The notes beneath the pieces were generated by a model that did not search any database, was not told the origin of the DNA, and saw nothing but the letters and a program-made list of their open reading frames with translations. Both the position numbers and the translations under genes were made by a program. Shown here piece by piece: positions 24,728-33,216 of a DNA stretch of 35,092 nt (its first letter is position 1; every line of letters starts with the position of its first letter). Source of the stretch: Martinezella lusitana (GTDB lineage: Bacteria; Pseudomonadota; Alphaproteobacteria; Rhizobiales; Rhizobiaceae). The stretch covers positions 7,990 to 43,081 of the forward strand of contig NZ_FMAF01000027.1 of the NCBI RefSeq assembly GCF_900094565.1, in the 5' to 3' direction.

Positions 24728-25918
24728 ATGGCATACTTGGGCAATAATGTGCGTGAGTATCGGTACAAGCTACTAAATGAACTGATGGATCGCGAGAACC
24801 TGGATGCTGTCGCTTTCGCAAGCACAGAGTTCTTTCAGTTCGCGACCAACTTCCAGACGGATGTCACCACCTGGGAGCGGCCAATTCTCTGTGTCGTCCC
24901 GAGGAACGGCGCGCCGTTTGTTGTCCTCAATGAGCTTTCGACAAACAATTGGCGATATGCGCACGAAGACGGGCGTCTTTGGGTATCCGACACAAGCTTT
25001 TATGCGGAGCATCCAGTCCTCTCCAATCGAATGCATCTTGTGCATGAATGGCCGGAGATGGTTGCCGAAAAACTACGAAGTGCAGGTCTCGGGAGAGCTC
25101 GCATCGGGACCGATGTTGGTGGCGGTCCATTGCAGAAGGCGTTCGCGCTGCTACCTGAGGCCCGTCCTCTAATGAAGACGCAAGAGTTTCGAGCGCTTCG
25201 TTGGGTCAAGCATCCCGAAGAGATCGCACTCATGCGCGAGATAGCGAGCTTGACCGACTGGTTACAGGATCGCTACCGGGAGAGTATCCGTCCGGGTCGG
25301 CTCCTGATGGAATTGGATATGATGATGGGAGCCGAGTTAGCGCAGGAGGCCGCACGACGCTTTCCAGCGCAGGATGTTGCCTTGCTCGACCTGTGGTCGA
25401 TCTCGGGTCCACCGTCGGCAGCTCCACACGGGGACGGCAAGCGATCCGGTGCGATCCTCGAAAAAGGACACGTGATGATCAACTTGATTATCCCCCGCAT
25501 TAATGGAGTGGTCGTGGAGAATGAGCGGACCTGGTTCTGTGGCAAGCCGGATACCCGGCAGGAACGCTTCTTCGAGGTCGCGCTCGCTGCAAATGAAGCT
25601 GGAATTGAAGCCGCTGTGGCGGGTCGACCGGTGTCGGGAATTGATGCAGCAGCGCAGGCAATCATCGAAAAAGCGGGTTTTGGAAACTACATCATGCACC
25701 GGACAGGACACGGCATGGGCTTGTTGTGCCACGAGTACCCCGGAGACATGGCATTCAATCACCGTGCCTTGCTCGAAAACGAAGTTTATTCGGTCGAGCC
25801 CGGATTGTATGTTTATGGACTCGGCGGCTTCCGACAAGACGATACGGTCGTCATCGGGGAAAAGCCTGAAGTGCTGACACGGGCGTCTAAGGATCTAAGA
25901 AGCCAGACTGTTCTGTGA
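24728..25918 (+). CDS. M24-family peptidase/creatinase-like protein with altered metal site
   Basis: A 396-residue Xaa-Pro-peptidase/creatinase-like protein of a different subgroup from the two DoeA-like ones. The N-domain covers about 1-160 and the pita-bread domain about 160-390. GHGMG (His328), HEYPG and VEPGLY (Glu357) are conserved. However, the first metal Asp is missing (Asn252/Leu253 at that position), the second is Glu264 in VENERT, and the last Glu is Asp371 in FRQDDTVV. Metal binding is therefore doubtful or changed. GAAGAGG precedes the ATG. The gene is divergent from the transporter operon and is followed by the CocE-like hydrolase, so it probably processes the imported compound. 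Confidence 0.85.
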   Translation: MAYLGNNVREYRYKLLNELMDRENLDAVAFASTEFFQFATNFQTDVTTWERPILCVVPRNGAPFVVLNELSTNNWRYAHEDGRLWVSDTSFYAEHPVLSNRMHLVHEWPEMVAEKLRSAGLGRARIGTDVGGGPLQKAFALLPEARPLMKTQEFRALRWVKHPEEIALMREIASLTDWLQDRYRESIRPGRLLMELDMMMGAELAQEAARRFPAQDVALLDLWSISGPPSAAPHGDGKRSGAILEKGHVMINLIIPRINGVVVENERTWFCGKPDTRQERFFEVALAANEAGIEAAVAGRPVSGIDAAAQAIIEKAGFGNYIMHRTGHGMGLLCHEYPGDMAFNHRALLENEVYSVEPGLYVYGLGGFRQDDTVVIGEKPEVLTRASKDLRSQTVL

Positions 25919-26169
25919 CACTTCGTCCCGACAGAATCTAGTCGCGATCGCGATTTTGCCGCTTTGCCCTTTGGTCATCGCTCCGGTGGAGCGGTGGCAC
26001 GCCCAGAGCCGCGAACGGCCTACCATAAAGCTGCTAGTGGGATCGCTTGGCTAACACGGTCGCGCCCCGCAATCCGCACCCTCCAGGCCGGCGCCCCTGC
26101 ACTGGTAAGACAAATGCCGCAAAACACTACGTACTGAAACATATGTCGCACACTCACAGGAGCGTTTGC
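25919..26169. other. Short spacer with a palindrome and a hairpin
   Basis: The spacer holds a 12-base palindrome TCGCGATCGCGA at 25942-25953 followed by TTTT, 23 bases after the M24 stop, and a 6-bp hairpin CGCTCC-GGT-GGAGCG at 25979-25993. The first could be a weak terminator; neither is convincing. Confidence 0.25.
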
Positions 26170-27951
26170 ATGACCGATTCTCGCTTTCAGGCCCAGGCCG
26201 AGCCGAACGAAAATCCAGTATACCGCCTTGATCTCAGTGCCAAAGCTGCAGGCAGAGAGAAACTCGGCCCATTGGAATCGACGTATGTGTATGCGCACGA
26301 AGGTGTCAGGCTCGCTTTGGACGTGGTTCGTCCGATGGGCGATAGCGCGGATCATAAGCGCAACACCATCTTGGTTATGACCTGTTATGGGCGCGGAAAG
26401 AAGGGCGAGCCGTCCAATCAATATGCGGATTTGTTCGTTCCAGAAGGCTATGCGGTGGTGGTTGGAGATGTTCGCGGTACCGGCGCCTCGTTCGGCGTTT
26501 GGCCAGGTCACCGCTCGCGCGAAGAAATCCTCGACTTTAGTTACGTGTTAGACTGGATCGCTGCACAGCCTTGGTCGACGGGCAATGTGCTTGCGTACGG
26601 CGTGTCCTACACCGCCAACTCTGCAGACCTTATTGCTTCGAGAAATCATCCCGCCCTGAAAGGCATCGTGCCGCGCTATGTCGACTACGATATCTTTTTC
26701 GAAACCTATCCAGGAGGTGTTCCGAACCTTACCCTCGACAGGTGGAGTCAACTGGTTGAATCGTTGAACAGAGACGAAAATAGCGAGATCAATGCTGATC
26801 GCGCCTCAACTCTCCGTGCGGGAATTCGTCCGGTGGGAAGCCAAGCGGAGTTGACGGCCGCGCTGCAAGAACACGGCCGCGCGCCGTCATTCCAGCCGGT
26901 CGAGCAAACCACGTCCTTTGACGATTGGCTCAGCAAACGTTCTGGGTTCGATTTCTCTCCACAGGCGTCGGCTGACCTTATCTCGCAATCGGGGGTTCCG
27001 ATTCAAAATTGGGGCAGTTGGTTCGATTCTGGGTCGCCCCTCGGGTCTATCCGGCGATTTCTACTCCAGTCGAACCCCATGAACATCATTCTTGGTCCGT
27101 GGAACCATGGCGGCCGCAAACCATATGACCCACTGCGTGCTGATGTTCAGGACTGCGCTCCGATCATGGCGGCGCAACACGCAAATGATATTCGATTCAT
27201 TGATGCTTGTTTCACGGGCGAGGCTGCTCTGCAGGCCGATAAAGTCATTCACTACTACACGTGCGGCGAGGGATCCTGGAAGTCAACGCGCTCATGGCCA
27301 GTCCCGGCCGTCCGACAACGATGGCATATGGCAAGTGGCTCGCGCCTGAGCTCATCGCCGAGTGACACGGGCTACGACACTCTGCAGGTTGACCGTGAAC
27401 TGGGGGACGTCCTCTCAAACAGATGGGACACCAATGGTGGCATTGGAACATGGGAAATCGATTATGGAGATCGGCGACAGTTCGATGCGGCTCGACTGGC
27501 CTATACGAGCGAACCGCTGCAGAATGATTTGGAGATCACCGGGCATCCAGTTGTGGATCTGAACATAACCTCAACCCGTGAAGACGGTATTTTCTTCGTC
27601 TATTTGGAAGCAGTTAAACCTGATGGGACCTCCTGCTACCTTACAGAAGGCCAGTTGCGTGCGCGTCATCGGAAAGTATGGACTGCCTCGCCTTTCGGCG
27701 CGCTCGGACCACAACAAAGCTATTTGGAAAGCGACGCCGAGCCGCTCACACCAGGAGAACCGACCAGATTGGCGTTTACACTGTTACCGATTTCGGCGCT
27801 CATACCAGCGGACTATAGCTTGAGGGTGTGTCTAGCGGGAAGCGAGAGCACGAGTTTCGCCAATGTACCCGCTGACGGAGAACCGCCGCAGCTCAAGTTG
27901 CATCGCGGTCCTCACGGTTGCTACATCGATTTACCCGTTGTTGAACGGTGA
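26170..27951 (+). CDS. CocE/NonD-family serine hydrolase (peptidase S15-like)
   Basis: A 593-residue alpha/beta hydrolase of the CocE/X-Pro dipeptidyl-peptidase (S15) family, which cleaves esters or amides of acyl substrates. The catalytic triad is visible: Ser146 in GVSYTAN, Asp286 in WFDSGSP and His313 in GPWNHGG. The oxyanion region GDVRGTGAS (99-107) is typical. A C-terminal jelly-roll (PepX_C-like) domain covers about 370-590. No signal peptide is seen. The frame reaches back to a TTG at 26047, but the ATG at 26170 has AGGAG 8 bases upstream and is preferred over the ATG at 26143. Lies 251 bases after the M24 gene on the same strand. Substrate unknown. Confidence 0.88.
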   Translation: MTDSRFQAQAEPNENPVYRLDLSAKAAGREKLGPLESTYVYAHEGVRLALDVVRPMGDSADHKRNTILVMTCYGRGKKGEPSNQYADLFVPEGYAVVVGDVRGTGASFGVWPGHRSREEILDFSYVLDWIAAQPWSTGNVLAYGVSYTANSADLIASRNHPALKGIVPRYVDYDIFFETYPGGVPNLTLDRWSQLVESLNRDENSEINADRASTLRAGIRPVGSQAELTAALQEHGRAPSFQPVEQTTSFDDWLSKRSGFDFSPQASADLISQSGVPIQNWGSWFDSGSPLGSIRRFLLQSNPMNIILGPWNHGGRKPYDPLRADVQDCAPIMAAQHANDIRFIDACFTGEAALQADKVIHYYTCGEGSWKSTRSWPVPAVRQRWHMASGSRLSSSPSDTGYDTLQVDRELGDVLSNRWDTNGGIGTWEIDYGDRRQFDAARLAYTSEPLQNDLEITGHPVVDLNITSTREDGIFFVYLEAVKPDGTSCYLTEGQLRARHRKVWTASPFGALGPQQSYLESDAEPLTPGEPTRLAFTLLPISALIPADYSLRVCLAGSESTSFANVPADGEPPQLKLHRGPHGCYIDLPVVER

Positions 27952-28224
27952 GGGCAGTCTTCATCTCCCATAAAGAGAGCGGCGTCGTTAATTCGGCGTC
28001 GCCTCCAGCAAAGTGATAGTTTCCGACCCGACTTGGGATAGTCTCATCTTCGCTCGAAGCGCCGCGGAGAGCTTTAGAATTCACTCTCGTGCGGGTGGAG
28101 CGCCGTCGGGCGAACTACCTACAAAAGTCCGCGCCGATACAGAATGCGGACCCAAACCGACCGGCCGTCAATGTAGATCATGCTGAGCGTCTGGCATACA
28201 TCGACGCGTTTCGAGCCGTGCATT

Positions 28225-28719
28225 TCAGTTAGCAAGGAAAGAAGGCGCGAGAGCCTGCGCGTATAGGCCTGCGAGATCGCACATCTCGAGGGTATAATGT
28301 TCGGCAGCATCCAAGAGGTTGATCCAACCAATGACCTCGTTCCGCCAAACGACTGCGGTATTCAATACACCCACGAGGCCCATTTTGATCAATGTTTCGT
28401 GGTCGGCAAAGTAGCGCTTCATGTCTTCGCAATCTTTGCCCAGAAAGTGCCGACCAGCGCCGACACGCCTACTCCACTCGTCATCGGCGAGGGGCTTCGT
28501 TCCTCCGAGGGGACTGTAATTGAGGTCGGTCGAGTAGATCCGCCGCATAACGCCTGCGGCTCTATCAACCTTGAGGAGGGTAAAGAGCTTGTGGCCAAAT
28601 TCCTCCTGGAAAGCGTTGTCTGCCAATGCCATTAAGGCTTCGGAATCCGACAGGCGGCCGGCGCGCTCGTGAAATACGACGAGCCGTTGATACTGATCGT
28701 CTCTGAGATGATAGCCCAT
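28225..28719 (-). CDS. GAF-domain protein
   Basis: A 164-residue protein made almost entirely of one GAF domain: FTLLKVDRAAGVMRRIYST (about 46-64), PLGGTKPLADDEWSRRV, FADHETLIKMGLVGVLNTAVVW (about 103-124) and IGWINLLDAAEHYT. No DNA-binding or catalytic domain is attached. Short GAF proteins of this kind are often found beside transporter and amidase genes for small nitrogen compounds and may sense a ligand. AGGAAAG lies just upstream of the ATG. It follows the second C45 gene in the same direction after 165 bases. Its target is unknown. Confidence 0.72.
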   Translation of the reverse strand: MGYHLRDDQYQRLVVFHERAGRLSDSEALMALADNAFQEEFGHKLFTLLKVDRAAGVMRRIYSTDLNYSPLGGTKPLADDEWSRRVGAGRHFLGKDCEDMKRYFADHETLIKMGLVGVLNTAVVWRNEVIGWINLLDAAEHYTLEMCDLAGLYAQALAPSFLAN

Positions 28720-28884
28720 ATCTTTCCTTGCAACTTCGCAATGGGGTTTGTGGGATTTTTCACCTGGCCGGGCCTTGAACAGACCGGCTGCAGTTTTTTT
28801 GACGTGGCTGATCGCTGCCCAGACGCACCCGTGGGTTCGGTCCCCGGACGACGACGTCGCACCGCTCGGCGACTTGAGGCCGCA

Positions 28885-29931
28885 TTAGACGACGCGCATT
28901 GTTCCGCTTAGTGCAGCTCGCTCGTCACGAGCCGCATGTATCCGCCACTCGATGCGGTCTGGAAAAAGCTCGAAAACACTCGTCGCGAGGGTCCGGGAGT
29001 CTTTCCAATCCTTGAAGATTAGAGTGGTCTCGTCAAACAGCACCGCTTCTGCTCCACCCGCCAACGCGCCTTCGCCGATCATTCGATCCGCCGCTGCTTG
29101 TCGGTCACGGGAGGAAGCGCCGATGGTCTGCTTCACCCCACTGAACTCGCTGGAGAGCAGATGGTTGGCATGCGCTCGCGGTTCAGCAACCTCTACCACG
29201 ACGCAGCCTGAGGCCGGCGCTTCGACAGAGAGTACCTTGCGGGTCTTCGCATCGCCAAGAGTGTGATGGAATCCACACGAGCGGTCATTGCGCTTCAAAA
29301 TGCCGACCGCTTCGTCCAAACTTTTAGCATCAAGAATGGCGCGGCAAAGAACCTGTCGGGGCACGCCAGGTTTTTGGTCGTTCGGGGTGATCGCGTTGAT
29401 CGTCTGGACCAGGCCGGTCTCGTTCAGGCGGAAGGTACCGCCCGGCAGCATGCCCGCGGTCATAAAGCTGCTCCACGCCGGCCCCACATCGGGCTCAATC
29501 TCCACCCAGAAATTGGCACCCAGCGATTCGGGCTCGCCGTCCTCATTGTGGGCGATAACCGCCGGCCCATTGCATTCAGCTGGTATTAGGACAGTCGTGC
29601 AGCCCATTCCGGCAACAGCTTTTGCCGCGGAGGCGGCGTCTGGAATCTGCAGATCAGTCTGGCAATTCAATAGGAAGATGGTCTCGAAATCCTTGCCGGC
29701 ACCTTCTGCGATACCCTCGATTTCGCGCACGTAGCGGGGATATGCCGCGCGGGCTGCAGCTTCCAAATTCTTCAAATATTCCGATCCGCGCCATCGAGCA
29801 TCTAGAGCGCGAAATTGCTCCGTGCCAAGCCGATACTCGAGGAAGCTTGTGGCATTGGCCTTCCCGAGCGCACAACCAATCGAGAAGGCGTCGCCCTTGG
29901 CGTGCACACTGGTTATGAGGTTTTTTGTCAT
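28885..29931 (-). CDS. C45-family amidase/peptidase (acyltransferase-like), copy 2
   Basis: A 348-residue C45 Ntn-hydrolase, clearly paralogous to the protein at 8124-9179. The N-terminal AKGDAFSIG (11-19), RALDARW, YVREIEGIAEGAG and AHNEDGE (127-133) are nearly shared between them. The nucleophile is Cys111 in MGCTT, after predicted self-cleavage at Gly110. The ribosome site is weak (AGAG before the ATG). The two copies bracket the catabolic block at both ends, with the same orientation. They may act on two related amide substrates or two steps. A weaker version of the operator-like element lies about 190 bases upstream (30119-30138). Confidence 0.82.
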   Translation of the reverse strand: MTKNLITSVHAKGDAFSIGCALGKANATSFLEYRLGTEQFRALDARWRGSEYLKNLEAAARAAYPRYVREIEGIAEGAGKDFETIFLLNCQTDLQIPDAASAAKAVAGMGCTTVLIPAECNGPAVIAHNEDGEPESLGANFWVEIEPDVGPAWSSFMTAGMLPGGTFRLNETGLVQTINAITPNDQKPGVPRQVLCRAILDAKSLDEAVGILKRNDRSCGFHHTLGDAKTRKVLSVEAPASGCVVVEVAEPRAHANHLLSSEFSGVKQTIGASSRDRQAAADRMIGEGALAGGAEAVLFDETTLIFKDWKDSRTLATSVFELFPDRIEWRIHAARDERAALSGTMRVV

Positions 29932-30118
29932 TGAGTTCTCTGCTTTCCGCTTACTGTCGGTATGTTTCGGAGAGACTGCTGGCGCTGCCGTCAGAAGTGG
30001 GAGAGCGTTTGGTTTTCAGGTCGTGGCTCCCCTTCCGCTGCCAGGCCGCTCAGCCAAATTCATTGCGGCGCGTCGAGGCTAAGTATCCTGCATAAATCAT
30101 TTGATACAAATTAATGCT

Positions 30119-30138
30119 TTATGAGTCAATTGCTTCAT
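30119..30138. promoter_or_regulatory. Weaker operator-like element upstream of C45 copy 2 (copy C)
   Basis: TTATGAGTCAATTGCTTCAT matches the reverse complement of the 20-mer consensus at 14 of 19 defined positions. It is much less convincing than copies A and B and is listed because it stands in front of a gene likely to belong to the same regulon. Confidence 0.25.
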
Positions 30139-30380
30139 TCTCCGACTGAAAAGCTGTGTCGGCCCCCGGCTCTACGGCGCTCTTGCTAGATCGCTGATGC
30201 AATACCCCGGCCAGCCAAGGCAACGAGAGGATCCCTGAAGCAATTACGATCACTCAAGGGTGCAAAGGTCTGAGCGGTCGTTATTGTGACGGTAGTACAC
30301 GAGTATTCTTCGGACCGCGTGATTACCGATATCGCCAGTAGGCTGGGTGATGCTCCATTCCACCGTGCGCCGATCAAAAC

Positions 30381-30421
30381 ATCGCACACCTAGATCCGTC
30401 AAACAAAAAATTTACAAGATC
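30381..30421 (+). promoter_or_regulatory. Degenerate NodD/LysR-box-like sequence
   Basis: ATC (30381-30383), nine bases, GAT (30393-30395), followed by AAACAA at 30401-30406 and TTTACAAGATC at 30411-30421. Order and content recall a nod box (ATC-N9-GAT, then AAACAA...TTTTACCA), but it is about 6-7 bases shorter in the middle and lacks several consensus bases. It lies about 125 bases upstream of the ATP-grasp gene. Confidence 0.2.
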
Positions 30422-30544
30422 TTTACGTCCGCAATTCGCTGAGGATGGTACGTTCACTGCAGATCTGTGGCCGGGCGTAGCTAGCAAGGTTGATGCGGAT
30501 ACGCTCGGACCGCCGCAAATCCCGCAACGGAGGGTCAGCAGTCA

Positions 30545-31828
30545 ATGGCAAGAAGAGCGCTCATCCTGCTTGAAGGCAACGGACATGGTACTGGTGAGCA
30601 ATATGTCCAAGCTGCCAAGAGTTTTGGCCTTCATCCAATTACCCTATCGACCGATCCAGCTCAGTACCCCTATCTCGCAGCGGGAGGTGTTGAAGCAATC
30701 CAAGTCGATACAGACAATCTCCATGCGCTGATCAACGAATGCTCTCGGCTGGGTAAGACCTACGAAATTGTTGGCATTACAAGCGCCGAGGAGAAGGTCT
30801 ACGCGACCGCCGGAAAGCTCTGCCAGCAATTCGATTTACCGGGACCAAACCCCGCTTCGGTCGAACAATGTTGCGACAAATTCATTCAACGTCGCCTGCT
30901 CGCTGATGGAGGCGTTCCGATACCTGCTTATCGCCTGGCCACTAACGCGGCGGAGGTTGAAAGCTGTGCCGCGGAAATCGGCCTGCCAGTGGTGGTCAAG
31001 CCTGCGATCGGGGGTATCGGCGGCATCGGTGTTCGACTGTGCCGAAACGTCGCCGAGTTGGCCGAACATACGGCCCATCTTTTAGGTGGGAAGCATACAT
31101 GGCGGTCTTCACCGAAGATCCTGGTCGAAGAATTCGCACAGGGCCCGTTCTATGAAGCCGACACGATGGGAAATGAGGTCATTGGGATTAGCGCCGCCGA
31201 TTTCGATCATCCACCACATTTTCTCTTTCGTGAGAGCATCTTTCCGGCCCTGCTGACTAACGACGAGCACGAGCGAATCTCCGACGTGGCGCTGCGCTGT
31301 TTGGGAGCTCTGGGACTTGGGTGGGGGCCAACCAACATTGAATTGCGGTGGACGACGCGTGGCCCAGTTGTAATAGAAGTCAATCCGCGTATTGCGGGCG
31401 GAACCTATCCTCGGCGGGCTCATCTTGCTTATGGTGTCGATCTCGTAACCGAGCACATTAAGCTTGCCACCGGCGTGGAATGTGACTTACGCACCACGTA
31501 TCTCCAGACTGCAGCCGTGCGATTCCTACTCCCTGATCGCGATGGCACCCTCAGTTGGATCGACGGCGACAGTCGGGCGGCTGCCGTGTCGGGCGTTGTA
31601 GAGGTCAAATTTTATGTTAAGCCTAAGACGCAGATAGTCAGGAAAGGTGACTACCGGGACCGCATAGGACATGTGATCGCCGCTTCATCCAGCTTTGCAC
31701 AGACCAAGGCCATACTTCAGCATGCGGTCGGTCTAATCGATTGGTCGATCACGCCATTCTCTACCTCTGGCGAAGAAGAACACGCCGTGCCGTTAAACTC
31801 CTCCAGCAGCCTCAAAGGCTCTAGGTAA
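30545..31828 (+). CDS. ATP-grasp carboxylate-amine ligase family protein
   Basis: A 427-residue ATP-grasp protein of the carbamoyl-phosphate-synthase-L/amino-acid-ligase type. These enzymes make an acyl phosphate from a carboxylate and ATP and couple it to an amine or thiol. The pre-ATP-grasp domain covers about 1-105. Lys152 in VVVKPAIGGIGGIGV opens the ATP-grasp fold, EEFAQGPFYEAD (195-206) follows, and Mg2+ ligands Glu278/Asn280 lie in VIEVNPRIAGG. The C-terminal domain (about 320-427) is of uncertain role. GGAGG lies 11 bases before the ATG. First gene of a three-gene plus-strand cassette with the kinase and the aminomutase; by eye it is less GC-rich than the left part of the window. The product is unknown; a dipeptide-like or amide product is the natural expectation. 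Confidence 0.85.
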   Translation: MARRALILLEGNGHGTGEQYVQAAKSFGLHPITLSTDPAQYPYLAAGGVEAIQVDTDNLHALINECSRLGKTYEIVGITSAEEKVYATAGKLCQQFDLPGPNPASVEQCCDKFIQRRLLADGGVPIPAYRLATNAAEVESCAAEIGLPVVVKPAIGGIGGIGVRLCRNVAELAEHTAHLLGGKHTWRSSPKILVEEFAQGPFYEADTMGNEVIGISAADFDHPPHFLFRESIFPALLTNDEHERISDVALRCLGALGLGWGPTNIELRWTTRGPVVIEVNPRIAGGTYPRRAHLAYGVDLVTEHIKLATGVECDLRTTYLQTAAVRFLLPDRDGTLSWIDGDSRAAAVSGVVEVKFYVKPKTQIVRKGDYRDRIGHVIAASSSFAQTKAILQHAVGLIDWSITPFSTSGEEEHAVPLNSSSSLKGSR

Positions 31829-31906
31829 AGGGCAATTCGCAATGAATATTGAGTTGCCCAGTGTAGATTGCAGAGACGTGCGTTCCTTTTAGCGAGGCAA
31901 CACTTG

Positions 31907-32752
31907 ATGACCACGGCGCAATTAATTTCCGCTCACCGAATAATCGTGAAGATTGGCTCCGCACTAATTGCCGACGGAGAAACCGGAGACATTCGCGGTT
32001 CTTGGCTTGAAACGATGATAGAAGATGTGGTCCGATTTTTCTCACGTGGGCAGCAGGTGATCATCGTGACCTCCGGTGCTGTCGCGGTTGGGTCACGTCA
32101 CTTCAATGAGTTTGACGTTCCTCTGAGAAGTGAAGAGCGACAAGCGGCTGCAGCCATCGGTCAAGTTCGACTCATGCTTGCCTTCGAACAGAGCTTAAAA
32201 CGGTTTGGATTTGGACTCGGACAAATACTATTGATGGGCGAAGATCTACGCAACCCGCATCGCCGACTCAATGTTCTGTCAACTGTTCGACAAATCCTCA
32301 AAGTTGGCGCCGTTCCCGTTATCAATGAGAACGACACAACCGCAACTGCCGACACCCGTTTTGGCGACAATGATCGTTTGGCGGCCCAGCTCGCAGAGTT
32401 GGTGCAGGCTGACATAATTATTTTGCTTTCCAACATAGATGGCCTCTTCACGGAAGATCCACACGACAACCCGTCGGCCCGTTTGATCACAGAGGTGCGA
32501 CGCATTACCCCCCAAATAGAGGCCATGGCCGGTCATTCCGTCTCTCGTCATAGTTCGGGTGGCATGCTGACGAAGTTGATGGCAGCAAGGATCGCCATGG
32601 ATGCCGGGTGTTACATGATCATCGCGAAGGGAAACAAATCTTACCCGCTGTCGGCCATCGAGAACGGTGGCCCATCAACCTGGTTTATCCCGTTTGCAAG
32701 GGATAGGAGCGACCGCCACACTTGTGGCGACAACCTACCGCAGGCTCAATAA
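31907..32752 (+). CDS. Glutamate 5-kinase-like enzyme, no PUA domain
   Basis: A 281-residue amino-acid kinase closely resembling the catalytic domain of ProB, which phosphorylates the glutamate side-chain carboxylate. Motifs are VKIGSALI (14-21), VTSGAVAVGS (54-63), PVINENDTTA (137-146), FGDNDRLAAQLAEL (152-165), LLSNIDGLF (173-181) and GGMLTKLMAARIA (218-230). Housekeeping ProB usually carries a C-terminal PUA domain (about 367 residues in all); this protein ends after the kinase domain. No proA follows. The ATG at 31907 is chosen over a TTG at 31868 because GAGG lies upstream and the family start is just before the VKIG motif. Between the ATP-grasp and aminomutase genes, it is better read as a pathway-specific kinase for glutamate or a glutamate-like acid than as proline biosynthesis. 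Confidence 0.85.
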   Translation: MTTAQLISAHRIIVKIGSALIADGETGDIRGSWLETMIEDVVRFFSRGQQVIIVTSGAVAVGSRHFNEFDVPLRSEERQAAAAIGQVRLMLAFEQSLKRFGFGLGQILLMGEDLRNPHRRLNVLSTVRQILKVGAVPVINENDTTATADTRFGDNDRLAAQLAELVQADIIILLSNIDGLFTEDPHDNPSARLITEVRRITPQIEAMAGHSVSRHSSGGMLTKLMAARIAMDAGCYMIIAKGNKSYPLSAIENGGPSTWFIPFARDRSDRHTCGDNLPQAQ

Positions 32753-33216
32753 TCGTCCTGCATTGCTGATTATTGGTAGCGCTCTTTTCAGTGCACGTTG
32801 TAAATCGTTTTGAAGAGCGGCGGCTTATGCTGGCTGGCTTTTGAAGTTGAAGGGCAGCAGATCCTCGATATTGGCATCGTCGGGGCGCCGCAGCAGCGGT
32901 GTCCAGCCAAGCCCCAGCCACGCGCGCCAAAAAATCAGCACGCCGCAAGACAAGCGCATGACAGCGGCGGCAACCACATCAGATGGTGCTTCGAAAAACA
33001 ACGGCTCAATCATTCCTTACATTGGTCGTGTCAACTTGGGTCCATTTCTGTTCTGGCCCTGACACACTGAAGACCCTTGTATTCTGTGGACGCCTGCGTA
33101 ACCTGACTTTGCGTCACTTTGACAGCAATCAGATCGTCGACGGCACATTGATTGCAGGTGCATAACGAAGAACCGTACGACAATTGCCTCTCGCCTTTTT
33201 TTATTAAGGGCTCTAG
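32753..33216. other. Intergenic region with transposase scrap
   Basis: These 464 bases separate the kinase and aminomutase genes. They contain the IS66-like C-terminal scrap at 32825-32940, then a GTGTCA (about 33028-33033) and TGACAC (about 33060-33065) inverted pair that may be leftover IS-end sequence. AAGGG lies just upstream of the aminomutase start. The insertion may have separated genes that once formed one operon. Confidence 0.4.
32825..32940 (-). pseudogene. Remnant of an IS66-type transposase C-terminus
   Basis: The minus-strand frame ends TPLLRRPDDANIEDLLPFNF and then a few residues to a stop. This resembles the closing segment of IS66-family TnpC proteins (…RIxDHxxxRIDELLPWNF). 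Upstream of about 32940 the resemblance fades, so only the last 35-40 codons remain. The fragment is short, so the family call is tentative. Confidence 0.4.

Larger units (their letters stand above)
29932..30544. promoter_or_regulatory. Divergent intergenic region between C45 copy 2 and the ATP-grasp gene
   Basis: These 613 bases separate divergent genes and hold no supported gene. They include AT-rich stretches at 30090-30140 and 30395-30430. The weaker operator-like element is at 30119-30138, and an ATC-N9-GAT motif at 30381-30395 is followed by an A/T-rich tail. A short plus-strand frame at about 30290-30390 has protein-like composition (it reads VVHEYSSDRVITDIASRL) but no start or family I recognise, and may be a decayed gene scrap. 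Confidence 0.35.

Noticed and set aside
28767..28800. GCCGG/CCGGC stem followed by a run of seven T, terminator-like on the plus strand
   Set aside because: No plus-strand gene ends nearby (the CocE gene stops 800 bases earlier), the loop is 12 bases, and five bases separate the stem from the T-run.
30186..30389. Small minus-strand frame of 67 codons in the C45/ATP-grasp spacer
   Set aside because: No ribosome site or recognisable similarity; treated as non-coding.
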